Positions 13,723 to 21,888 of a DNA stretch of 32,185 nucleotides are shown here, piece after piece; within the stretch, counting starts at the first letter, position 1; each line of letters opens with the position of its first letter. The DNA comes from Methylophilaceae bacterium UBA7525 (GTDB lineage Bacteria; Pseudomonadota; Gammaproteobacteria; Burkholderiales; Methylophilaceae). A program made the position numbers and the translations under genes. The notes below the pieces were generated by a model. The model made no database searches and was not told the DNA's origin. It worked only from the letters and a program-made list of their open reading frames with translations. The DNA lies in assembly GCA_002479405.1 (NCBI GenBank), contig DLMX01000052.1, positions 18,236-50,420 on the forward strand, read 5' to 3'.

Positions 13723-16293
13723 ATGCTGACCGCCTACCGAAAACATGTCGCCGAGCGCGCTGCGCAAGGTCTCCCGCCATTACCCCTTGATGCAGAGCAG
13801 ACAGCTGCACTGCTTGATCTGCTGAAAAACCCGCCTGCAGGCGAGGCTGACTTTCTGCTTGAACTGCTGGAGCACCGTGTGCCGGCAGGGGTGGATCAGG
13901 CAGCCTACGTCAAGGCCGCTTTCCTGACGGATGTTGCCCATGCCAAGGTAAGCTGCGCGCTGATCTCGCGTTCGCGGGCGATTCAATTGCTCGGCACCAT
14001 GCTCGGCGGCTATAACGTGCAGTCCCTGGTCAGCCTGCTGGATGGTGAACTGGCAGAGGAGGCCGTCGCTGCGCTGTCGCACACCATTCTCATGTTCGAC
14101 GCTTTCCATGATGTCGCCGAGAAGCTCAAGGCCGGTAATCCGCATGCACACAAGCTGATGCAGTCCTGGGCCGATGCCGAATGGTTCACCCAGCGCAAGC
14201 CGATGCCGGAGGAAATGAAGCTGGTCGTGTTCAAAGTGCCGGGAGAGACCAATACGGACGATCTGTCGCCGGCGCAGGAGGCCTGGTCGCGTCCGGATAT
14301 TCCGTTGCATGCCAATGCCATGCTGGTCAGCAAGATGCCTGATGGTCTGGCGACCATCGCCAAATTGAAGGAAAAGGGTTTGCCTCTGGCGTATGTCGGC
14401 GATGTGGTCGGTACCGGCTCTTCACGCAAATCGGCCATCAATTCCGTGCAATGGTGGATGGGTGAAGATATTCCCTGCATTCCCAACAAGCGTACCGGCG
14501 GTGTCGTGCTGGGAGGCAAGATCGCGCCCATCTTCTTCAATACAGCCGAAGACTCCGGAGCGCTACCCATCCAGTGCGATGTCGAGAAGATGCAGACCGG
14601 CGATATCATCACCATCCTGCCGTATCAGGGCAAGGTGCTGAATGCAGCGGGTGAGCAGATTTCAAGTTTTGCACTGACCCCCTTGACCATGCCGGACGAA
14701 GTGCGCGCCGGCGGTCGCATTCCACTAATCATCGGCCGCGGCCTGACGGCACGTGCCCGCGCCGAACTTGGTTTGCCGTCATCGGAGGTATTCCTGCGTC
14801 CTGACCCGGTCAAGGATTCCGGCAAGGGCTACACGCTGGCACAGAAAATGGTCGGGCGTGCCTGTGGCCTGCCCGAGGGCACAGGCGTGCGCCCCGGCAC
14901 CTACTGCGAACCGAAGATCACAACCGTCGGTTCACAGGATACAACCGGCGCCATGACGCGTGATGAGTTGAAGGAGCTTGCTTGTCTGGGCTTCTCTGCC
15001 GATCTGGTGATGCAGAGTTTCTGTCATACCGCCGCTTATCCGAAGCCGGTCGACATCAAGCTGCAGCACGAATTGCCGGAATTCATCTCCAGCCGCGGCG
15101 GTGTCAGTTTGCGTCCGGGTGACGGCGTGATCCATTCCTGGTTGAATCGCATGATATTGCCGGATACGGTCGGCACCGGCGGCGATTCTCATACGCGCTT
15201 CCCGATAGGTATCTCGTTCCCGGCCGGTTCCGGTCTGGTGGCTTTCGCTGCAGCCATGGGCGCGATGCCGCTCGATATGCCGGAATCCGTATTGGTCCGC
15301 TTCAAGGGTGAGATGCAGCCTGGCATTACCTTGCGCGATCTGGTCAACGCCATCCCCTACGCAGCCATCCGGAAGGGTGATCTGACTGTCGGCAAGCAGG
15401 GCAAGAAGAATGTGTTCAATGGCCGTATTCTCGAAATCGAAGGATTGCCGGACCTGAAAGTCGAGCAGGCTTTCGAATTTGCCGACGCCTCGGCCGAGCG
15501 TTCGGCCAATGGCTGTACCGTGCGCCTGAACAAGGAGCCGGTGATCGAGTTCCTGAATTCCAATATCGTGCTGATGCAGAACATGATCGATAACGGCTAT
15601 CAGGATGCGCGCACCCTGCAACGTCGTATCGAGGCCATGCAGGCCTGGCTTGCCAAACCGGAGTTGCTGGAGCCGGATGCCGATGCCGAATACGCCTATG
15701 TGCTGGAGATAGACCTTGACGAAATCAAGGAACCCTTGGTGGCATGCCCCAATGATCCGGACGACATCAAACCGCTGTCAGCCGTGGCCGGTGACAAGGT
15801 CGATGAGGTGTTCATCGGTAGCTGCATGACCAATATCGGTCATTACCGCGCTGCCGCCAAGGTACTGGAGGGTTCCGGCAATTTGCCGACGCGTCTGTGG
15901 ATCGCGCCGCCGACCCGTATGGATGAGGCCGAACTGCGTGACGAAGGTGTCTATGCCGTCTTCGGCGTGGCCGGCGCACGTACCGAAGTACCGGGCTGTT
16001 CGTTGTGCATGGGCAATCAGGCACGCGTGGCGGATAAGGCGACAGTATTTTCTACCAGTACCCGCAACTTTGATAACCGCATGGGCAAGGATGCGCGTGT
16101 CTATCTGGGCTCCGCTGAACTGGCTGCGGTTTGTGCCAAGCTGGGTCGGGTGCCGAGCCCGCAAGAGTACATGGCGACTGTGGGCGACAAGCTGACGAAG
16201 AATCCGGCCGAAATCTACCGGTATCTCAATTTCGATCAAATGGCAGAGTACCAACCGAAAAAGATTATCCCGATTGCAGAGGCGGCATCCTGA
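13723..16293 (+). CDS. acnB: Aconitate hydratase B (bifunctional, also 2-methylisocitrate dehydratase)
   Basis: An 856-residue cytoplasmic aconitase that interconverts citrate and isocitrate in the TCA and glyoxylate cycles; AcnB proteins also hydrate 2-methylaconitate. The order is that of AcnB: an N-terminal HEAT-like domain (about 1-160), the swivelling domain (about 165-390, with GDVVGTGSSRKSA), then the catalytic core. The [4Fe-4S] ligands are C701 (FIGSCMTNIG), C759 and C762 (PGCSLCMGNQ), matching the known AcnB cysteines in spacing. The start is taken at ATG 13723 (MLTAYRKHVAERA), the usual AcnB N-terminus, not the TTG nine bases upstream. No clear Shine-Dalgarno sequence precedes it. 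It is followed by a small hairpin and then ppsR. Confidence 0.97.
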   Translation: MLTAYRKHVAERAAQGLPPLPLDAEQTAALLDLLKNPPAGEADFLLELLEHRVPAGVDQAAYVKAAFLTDVAHAKVSCALISRSRAIQLLGTMLGGYNVQSLVSLLDGELAEEAVAALSHTILMFDAFHDVAEKLKAGNPHAHKLMQSWADAEWFTQRKPMPEEMKLVVFKVPGETNTDDLSPAQEAWSRPDIPLHANAMLVSKMPDGLATIAKLKEKGLPLAYVGDVVGTGSSRKSAINSVQWWMGEDIPCIPNKRTGGVVLGGKIAPIFFNTAEDSGALPIQCDVEKMQTGDIITILPYQGKVLNAAGEQISSFALTPLTMPDEVRAGGRIPLIIGRGLTARARAELGLPSSEVFLRPDPVKDSGKGYTLAQKMVGRACGLPEGTGVRPGTYCEPKITTVGSQDTTGAMTRDELKELACLGFSADLVMQSFCHTAAYPKPVDIKLQHELPEFISSRGGVSLRPGDGVIHSWLNRMILPDTVGTGGDSHTRFPIGISFPAGSGLVAFAAAMGAMPLDMPESVLVRFKGEMQPGITLRDLVNAIPYAAIRKGDLTVGKQGKKNVFNGRILEIEGLPDLKVEQAFEFADASAERSANGCTVRLNKEPVIEFLNSNIVLMQNMIDNGYQDARTLQRRIEAMQAWLAKPELLEPDADAEYAYVLEIDLDEIKEPLVACPNDPDDIKPLSAVAGDKVDEVFIGSCMTNIGHYRAAAKVLEGSGNLPTRLWIAPPTRMDEAELRDEGVYAVFGVAGARTEVPGCSLCMGNQARVADKATVFSTSTRNFDNRMGKDARVYLGSAELAAVCAKLGRVPSPQEYMATVGDKLTKNPAEIYRYLNFDQMAEYQPKKIIPIAEAAS

Positions 16294-16419
16294 AAAGGCC
16301 GCAGCTAGGGGTCTGAACGGACTATTAGTTGCCTGTATGGCTGGATTATATGGGCTTCGCGTATTACAATCAGGTGCGACAATCCAAGAAAAACATATGC
16401 AAATGCAGTAATTCTGAGC

Positions 16420-16446
16420 CGCACATGGATTGCAAATGTGCGTTTT
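16420..16446 (+). terminator. Possible weak terminator between acnB and ppsR
   Basis: CGCACAT (16420-16426) pairs with ATGTGCG (16436-16442) across a 9-nt loop, followed by TTTT. The stem is short and the T-run is brief, and it lies just 26 nt before the ppsR start, so it might instead fold in the ppsR leader. Confidence 0.4.
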
Positions 16447-16471
16447 ACAGACTGCCTACCGTTGATAAATT

Positions 16472-17317
16472 ATGAGTCTGAATAACAACTCCAAGCGCAC
16501 CGTCTTCTATATCTCTGACAGCACTGGCATTACAGTGGAAGCGCTGGGGTTGTGCCTGCTTTCGCATTTTGAGGGCCTGAAGCTCAAGCAGGTGCGCATG
16601 CCTTTTATAGACTCCATGGAAAAAGCCAGGGAAGCGGTCGAGATCATCAATGCCACGCAGGAACGTGATGGTGTGCGTGCCATTTTGTGCATGACGGTTG
16701 TCAATCCCAATATCCGCGCCTTGTTTCATCTGACCGGCGGTCATTGCCTGGATATGTTCGGCACATTCGTCAATCCGCTTTCATGTGAGCTGGGCATGCC
16801 CGCCAATGAGACTATCGGCATGTCGAGGCGCGTGGCGGGGGCCGAGTACCGAAACCGCATCAATGCCATCAATTTCACGCTGGGCCATGACGACGGCATC
16901 ACCGAATCGGGGTTGAAAGATGCGGATGTGATTCTGGTCGGTGTTTCACGTTGCGGAAAGACGCCGACCAGTATCTATCTGGCGATGCAGTTCGGCATGC
17001 GCGTGGCCAATTATCCGATCATCCCGGAGGACTTGGAACGCAATGCGTTGCCCGGCACCCTGATTGATTACAAGGACAAGATTTTTGGTCTGACCATAGA
17101 CCCTTTGCGTCTGAGCAAGGTGCGCGGCGAGCGTCGCCCCAATAGCCGCTACGCCGAGCTGGAGAATTGCAAGAGTGAAGTAAAGCGGGCGGAGGAGCTG
17201 ATGCGCCGGGAGGGTATCAGCATGCTGGATTCGACTTCGCGCTCGGTAGAGGAGATTTCCTCACTGATCATGCAACAGCTAAGTTTCAAGGCAGCAAAGA
17301 ACATGTTGTTGAACTAG
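16472..17317 (+). CDS. ppsR: PEP synthase regulatory protein (kinase/pyrophosphorylase, DUF299)
   Basis: A 281-residue bifunctional regulator that switches PEP synthase off by ADP-dependent phosphorylation of an active-site Thr and on again by phosphate-dependent dephosphorylation. The N-terminus RTVFYISDSTGITVEALG and the P-loop GVSRCGKTPTS (G157-S167) are family signatures, as is MSRRVAGAEYRNRINAINFTLGHDDG. The length is normal. Its target, ppsA, lies 87 nt downstream in the same orientation, which strongly supports this role over the related PPDK regulator. No strong ribosome-binding site precedes the ATG. Confidence 0.95.
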   Translation: MSLNNNSKRTVFYISDSTGITVEALGLCLLSHFEGLKLKQVRMPFIDSMEKAREAVEIINATQERDGVRAILCMTVVNPNIRALFHLTGGHCLDMFGTFVNPLSCELGMPANETIGMSRRVAGAEYRNRINAINFTLGHDDGITESGLKDADVILVGVSRCGKTPTSIYLAMQFGMRVANYPIIPEDLERNALPGTLIDYKDKIFGLTIDPLRLSKVRGERRPNSRYAELENCKSEVKRAEELMRREGISMLDSTSRSVEEISSLIMQQLSFKAAKNMLLN

Positions 17318-17363
17318 TTCCTGTACTGGTTCGATAGCATCGCTGTTGCAGCAGGAGGAATTA

Positions 17364-17420
17364 ATGTTAGCTACAAAATATAACTATTTCATGAGGAAAT
17401 TGGTATGCAAGCCTATGTAA
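17364..17420 (+). CDS. Possible 18-codon leader ORF overlapping ppsA start
   Basis: ATG 17364 follows an ideal AGGAGGAA ribosome site (17352-17360 region) at good spacing and reads MLATKYNYFMRKLVCKPM before TAA 17418-17420. It overlaps the first 16 bases of ppsA in another frame. The peptide has no recognisable function; it could couple or limit translation of ppsA. Coding status is unproven. Confidence 0.4.
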   Translation: MLATKYNYFMRKLVCKPM

Positions 17421-19771
17421 TCCCATTAGAACAACTGGGTATGCAGGATGTTGATCGCGTCGGCGGAAAGAACGCTTCGCTCGGCGAAATGATCAGCAAT
17501 CTTGCTGCGAGTGATGTGCGCGTTCCCGGAGGCTTTGCTACCACGGCTCAGGCGTATCGCGACTTCCTGGCTCATGAAGGGCTGGAAGCACGCATCAAGT
17601 CCACGCTGGCGACATTGAATGTGGATGATGTGGTTGCCTTGGCCAAGACCGGCGAGCAGATCCGCAAGTGGATCGTCGAGGCCCCTTTGCCGGCAAGACT
17701 GGAAGCGGAGATTCGCGAACATTACAGCCAGCTCAATGGTGATTCCGATGCCAGCTTTGCGGTACGTTCTTCTGCCACCGCCGAAGACATGCCGGATGCT
17801 TCTTTTGCCGGCCAACAGGAAACCTTCCTCAATATCCACGGTATCGAGAATATCCTGCATGCGATCAAGGAAGTGTTCGCTTCACTGTATAACGACCGTG
17901 CCATTTCCTACCGTGTGCATTCCGGCTACAACGATATCGAAGTCGCGCTTTCCGCAGGTGTGCAGCGCATGGTGCGTTCAGATCTCGGTGCTTCCGGCGT
18001 CATGTTCACGCTGGATACCGAATCCGGTTTCCGTGATGTCGTGTTCATCACTTCTTCCTACGGTCTGGGTGAAATGGTGGTACAGGGCGCTGTCAATCCT
18101 GATGAATTCTATGTGCACAAGCCCCAATTGCAGGCAGGTTTTCCCGCCTTGATCCGTCGTGGCCTGGGTTCCAAGCAGCAGCGCATGGTGTTCAATACCG
18201 AGCGCTCTGCCGGCCGTTCAGTGAAGATCGAGGAAACGACTTCAGAAGAGCGCAACAAATTCTCGCTGACCGATGCCGAAGTGTTGGAACTGGCGCGTCA
18301 TGCCGTTGAGATTGAAAAACACTATGGCTGCCCGATGGATATCGAGTGGGGCAAGGACGGTCTGGATGGCAAGCTGTATATCGTGCAGGCACGGCCAGAG
18401 ACCGTTAAATCGCGTGCCGAAGACAAGGCAATCGAGAAATACAGCTTGAAGAAACGTGGCACCGTACTGTCAGAAGGCCGCGCTATCGGCCAGAAGATCG
18501 GTATCGGCCCGGTCCGCATCGTGCAAAGCGCCAACGACATGCATCTGGTCAAGGCAGGTGATGTGCTGGTCACCGACATGACAGACCCGAACTGGGAACC
18601 GGTCATGAAGAAAGCGGCCGCGATTGTCACCAACCGTGGCGGCCGTACCTGCCACGCAGCGATTATCGCGCGTGAACTGGGTATCCCGGCCATTGTCGGT
18701 TGCGGCGATGCCACCAGCACGCTGACCGAAGACCAGATCGTCACGGCTTCCTGCGCCGAAGGTGATACCGGTTATGTCTATGAGGGCGAGATGCCTTACG
18801 AGAAGACCGTGCAGCAACGCCAGACATTGCCAGAGATCCCGGTGAAGCTGATGCTGAACGTCGGCAATCCGTCCCTGGCTTTTGAATTCGCACAGTTGCC
18901 ATCGGCAGGCGTCGGCCTTGCGAGACTGGAATTCATCATCAACAACCTGATTGGCATCCACCCCAAGGCCATCCTGCGCTTTGACCAGGTGCCGCATGAA
19001 TTGCATGATTCCGTGGCCGAGCGCACCCGTGGTTATGCCGACCCGCGCAGCTTCTACGTTGAAAAAATCACCGAAGGTGTTTCGACACTGGCAGCGGCCT
19101 TCTGGCCGAACAAGGTCATTGTGCGTTTGTCGGACTTCAAGTCCAACGAATACCGCAAGCTGATCGGCGGTGACCTGTTCGAACCGATTGAAGAAAACCC
19201 GATGCTGGGCTTCCGTGGCGCTGCACGTTATATCTCCAAGGATTTCCGCGATTGTTTCGCGCTGGAATGTGAGGCGATGAAGAAGGCACGCGATGTGCTG
19301 GGTTATACCAATATCGAACTGATGGTGCCGTTCGTGCGTACGCTGGAAGAGGCGCGCGGTGTTGTGGAACTGCTGGAGCAACATGGCCTCAAACGTGGTG
19401 AGAATGGACTGCGCCTGATCATGATGTGCGAGATTCCGTCCAATGCCTTGCTGGCTGAGGAGTTCCTGGAGTACTTCGATGGCTTCTCCATCGGTTCCAA
19501 TGACCTGACGCAGTTGTCACTCGGACTGGACCGAGACTCCAGTCTGGTTGCGAACAGCTTCGACGAGCGCGATGCGGCAGTGAAAAAACTATTGTCCATG
19601 GCGATTCAGACCTGCAACAGCAAAGGCAAGTATGTCGGTATCTGTGGTCAAGGGCCTTCGGACCATGTCGATTTCGCCGAATGGCTGATGGCGCAGGGTA
19701 TCCAGACCATGTCACTGAATCCGGATACGCTGATCGAAACCTGGAATACGCTGGCCAAGGTCGCAAAGTAG
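17405..19771 (+). CDS. ppsA: Phosphoenolpyruvate synthase
   Basis: A 788-residue enzyme that converts pyruvate plus ATP to PEP, AMP and phosphate, the entry to gluconeogenesis from C2/C3 carbon. The N-terminal ATP/pyruvate-binding domain covers about 1-345 (VGGKNASLGEM, FAVRSSATAEDMPDASFAGQQ, VQARPETV), the mobile phosphohistidine domain about 385-460 with catalytic H417 in GGRTCHAAIIARELG, and the C-terminal TIM-barrel PEP-binding domain the rest (FSIGSNDLTQLSLGLDRDS, YVGICGQGPSD). The Thr regulated by PpsR lies next to the catalytic His (RTCH), as expected. It has its own ribosome site GAGGAA at 17392-17398, in addition to the leader ORF described separately, and ends at a strong terminator. 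Confidence 0.98.
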   Translation: MQAYVIPLEQLGMQDVDRVGGKNASLGEMISNLAASDVRVPGGFATTAQAYRDFLAHEGLEARIKSTLATLNVDDVVALAKTGEQIRKWIVEAPLPARLEAEIREHYSQLNGDSDASFAVRSSATAEDMPDASFAGQQETFLNIHGIENILHAIKEVFASLYNDRAISYRVHSGYNDIEVALSAGVQRMVRSDLGASGVMFTLDTESGFRDVVFITSSYGLGEMVVQGAVNPDEFYVHKPQLQAGFPALIRRGLGSKQQRMVFNTERSAGRSVKIEETTSEERNKFSLTDAEVLELARHAVEIEKHYGCPMDIEWGKDGLDGKLYIVQARPETVKSRAEDKAIEKYSLKKRGTVLSEGRAIGQKIGIGPVRIVQSANDMHLVKAGDVLVTDMTDPNWEPVMKKAAAIVTNRGGRTCHAAIIARELGIPAIVGCGDATSTLTEDQIVTASCAEGDTGYVYEGEMPYEKTVQQRQTLPEIPVKLMLNVGNPSLAFEFAQLPSAGVGLARLEFIINNLIGIHPKAILRFDQVPHELHDSVAERTRGYADPRSFYVEKITEGVSTLAAAFWPNKVIVRLSDFKSNEYRKLIGGDLFEPIEENPMLGFRGAARYISKDFRDCFALECEAMKKARDVLGYTNIELMVPFVRTLEEARGVVELLEQHGLKRGENGLRLIMMCEIPSNALLAEEFLEYFDGFSIGSNDLTQLSLGLDRDSSLVANSFDERDAAVKKLLSMAIQTCNSKGKYVGICGQGPSDHVDFAEWLMAQGIQTMSLNPDTLIETWNTLAKVAK

Positions 19772-19802
19772 AAGGCCGTCAGGTAACACACGCAGTCACT
19801 GT

Positions 19803-19841
19803 AAAAAGCCCATTCACTGCTTAGCTGGTAATGGGCTTTTT
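19803..19841 (+). terminator. Intrinsic terminator after ppsA
   Basis: AAAAAGCCCATT (19803-19814) is the exact reverse complement of AATGGGCTTTTT (19830-19841), with a 15-nt loop and a terminal T-run. It lies 32 bases after the ppsA stop. Confidence 0.88.
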
Positions 19842-19911
19842 GCTTTTGTGGTCACTGGCTGGTAAAGCCGGATGAATGATAAAAATTGTTCGTGGAGAGG
19901 GAAGTGTAGTC

Positions 19912-21888
19912 ATGAGTTCAATTGAATCTGTAATGCATGAAACCCGATTGTTCGAGCCGGGCGATGTGCTGAAAGCCAAAGCGGCGATTCCCAGCATGCA
20001 GGCCTATCAGGCATTGTGTGATGAGGCTGAGCGCGATTATGAAGGCTTCTGGGCCAAGCTTGCGCGTGAGTTGCTCGACTGGAAGAAACCTTTCACGCAG
20101 GTGCTCGATGACTCTACCCCGCCTTTCTACCGCTGGTTCGCCGATGGCGAATTGAATGCTTCCTACAACTGTCTGGATCGTCATCTGGCGACGCGTGGCG
20201 ACAAGACCGCGCTGATCTTCGAGGCTGATGACGGACAAGTCACACATGTTACTTATCGTGAGTTGCACCAGCGTGTCTGCCGTTTTGCCAATGGTTTGAA
20301 GAAGCTCGATCTGCAGGTCGGCGATCGTGTGCTGATCTATATGCCGATGGGTGTCGAGGCGATCACCGCCATGCAGGCTTGTGCCAGACTGGGTCTGACC
20401 CATTCCGTCGTATTCGGCGGTTTTTCTGCCAAGAGCATACAGGAGCGTATACAGGATACCGGGGCGCGTGCGGTGGTGACTGCGGACGGCCAGTTCCGCG
20501 GTGGCCGTTCCTTGCCGTTGAAATCGGCCGTGGATGACGCCATGCAGATGCCGGGCTGCGAGAGCGTGGAAAAAGTCATTGTCTTCCGTCGCAGCGGTAT
20601 CGACATCGAATGGCACGCCAATAACCTCTGGTGGCACGAGCTGATTGCTGATGTGTCGGATGAATGCGAGCCGGTCTGGGTCAATGCCGAGCACCCCCTG
20701 TTCCTGCTTTACACATCCGGCTCCACCGGCAAACCCAAGGGCGTGCAGCATGCTGCCGCCGGTTTTCTGTTGCACGCGATGAACACCACGCGCTGGGTAT
20801 TTGACGGCAAGGATGACGATGTGTTCTGGTGCACCGCAGATGTGGGCTGGATCACCGGTCATACCTATGTGGCTTACGGCCCCCTCGCGTTGGGCATGAC
20901 GCAGATCGTGTTCGAAGGCATCCCGACTTATCCGGATGCCGGCCGTTTCTGGCAGATGATACAGAACCATAAGGTCAGCATCTTTTACACGGCGCCGACC
21001 GCTATCCGTTCGTTGATCAAGGCAGCCTCGATCAACCCGGCGACCCATCCGAAGCAATTCGACCTTTCCAGTCTGCGTCTGCTCGGCTCGGTCGGTGAAC
21101 CGATCAATCCCGAGGCATGGATGTGGTATCACGAGGAAGTCGGCGGCGGTCGCTGCCCGATCATGGATACCTTCTGGCAGACCGAGACCGGTGGCCACGT
21201 CATTTCGCCGCTGCCGGTGACGCCGCTGGTACCCGGTTCCTGTACGCTGCCCTTGCCCGGCATTCAGGCCACCGTGGTGGACGAAACCGGCCAGGAACTA
21301 CCGTGGGGGCAGGGTGGCCTGCTGGTGATAAAGAAACCCTGGCCGTCGATGATACGTACCATTTGGGGCGATCCGGAACGCTACAGGAAATCCTATTTCC
21401 CTGCTGACCTCGGCGGCAAGCTCTATCTGGCCGGCGACGGTGCCGTGCGCGATGCCAAGACCGGCTATTTCACCATTATGGGCCGTATCGATGATGTGCT
21501 CAATGTGTCAGGTCACCGCCTGGGCACCATGGAAATCGAGTCGGCGCTGGTGGCCAATCCGCTGGTGGCGGAAGCCGCTGTCGTCGGCAAGCCGCATGAC
21601 GTCAAGGGTGAAGCGATTGTCGCTTATGTCGTATTGAAGGGCGCGCGACCTGAGGGCGAAGCTGCCAGGAAGATCGTAGCCGAATTGCGCGACTGGGTTG
21701 CGAAAGAGATTGGCCCCATCGCCAAGCCGGACGAGATCCGCTTCGGCGAGAATCTGCCGAAGACCCGTTCCGGCAAGATCATGCGGCGCCTCTTGCGCTC
21801 GCTGGCCAAGGGTGAGGAGATCACCTCCGACATTTCGACACTGGATAATCCGGCCATTCTGGAACAGTTGAAGCAGGCGGTGGCGTGA
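19912..21888 (+). CDS. acs: Acetyl-CoA synthetase (AMP-forming)
   Basis: A 658-residue enzyme that activates acetate with ATP and CoA via acetyl-AMP. The AMP-binding signature YTSGSTGKPKGVQH, the motif DTFWQTETGGH with the Trp that shapes the small acetate pocket, and GRIDDVLNVSGHRLGTMEIE are present. The C-terminal PKTRSGKIMRRLLR carries the catalytic Lys (K622), the residue acetylated in Acs control systems. The N-terminus aligns with Acs and not PrpE by length and motif content, though propionate may be a side substrate. I choose ATG 19912 (MSSIESVMHE) because GGAGAGGGAAG lies 8-10 bases upstream; an in-frame ATG at 19876 would add 12 unlikely residues. Its stop overlaps the fumarase GTG start by four bases (GTGA). 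Confidence 0.93.
   Translation: MSSIESVMHETRLFEPGDVLKAKAAIPSMQAYQALCDEAERDYEGFWAKLARELLDWKKPFTQVLDDSTPPFYRWFADGELNASYNCLDRHLATRGDKTALIFEADDGQVTHVTYRELHQRVCRFANGLKKLDLQVGDRVLIYMPMGVEAITAMQACARLGLTHSVVFGGFSAKSIQERIQDTGARAVVTADGQFRGGRSLPLKSAVDDAMQMPGCESVEKVIVFRRSGIDIEWHANNLWWHELIADVSDECEPVWVNAEHPLFLLYTSGSTGKPKGVQHAAAGFLLHAMNTTRWVFDGKDDDVFWCTADVGWITGHTYVAYGPLALGMTQIVFEGIPTYPDAGRFWQMIQNHKVSIFYTAPTAIRSLIKAASINPATHPKQFDLSSLRLLGSVGEPINPEAWMWYHEEVGGGRCPIMDTFWQTETGGHVISPLPVTPLVPGSCTLPLPGIQATVVDETGQELPWGQGGLLVIKKPWPSMIRTIWGDPERYRKSYFPADLGGKLYLAGDGAVRDAKTGYFTIMGRIDDVLNVSGHRLGTMEIESALVANPLVAEAAVVGKPHDVKGEAIVAYVVLKGARPEGEAARKIVAELRDWVAKEIGPIAKPDEIRFGENLPKTRSGKIMRRLLRSLAKGEEITSDISTLDNPAILEQLKQAVA

Noticed and set aside
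13510..13810. Possible extra small genes between the EF-hand gene and acnB
   Set aside because: Frames here are short, overlap the ends of real genes, and lack ribosome sites. The 160-nt spacer appears to hold only the acnB promoter region.
18470..19384. A 304-codon minus-strand frame inside ppsA
   Set aside because: Antisense shadow of the PEP synthase catalytic region; no motifs and no ribosome site.
19918..21198. A 426-codon open frame on the minus strand inside acs
   Set aside because: It lies wholly antisense to a gene with unmistakable acetyl-CoA synthetase motifs, and its translation has no recognisable domain. Long antisense frames are common opposite genes with strong codon bias.
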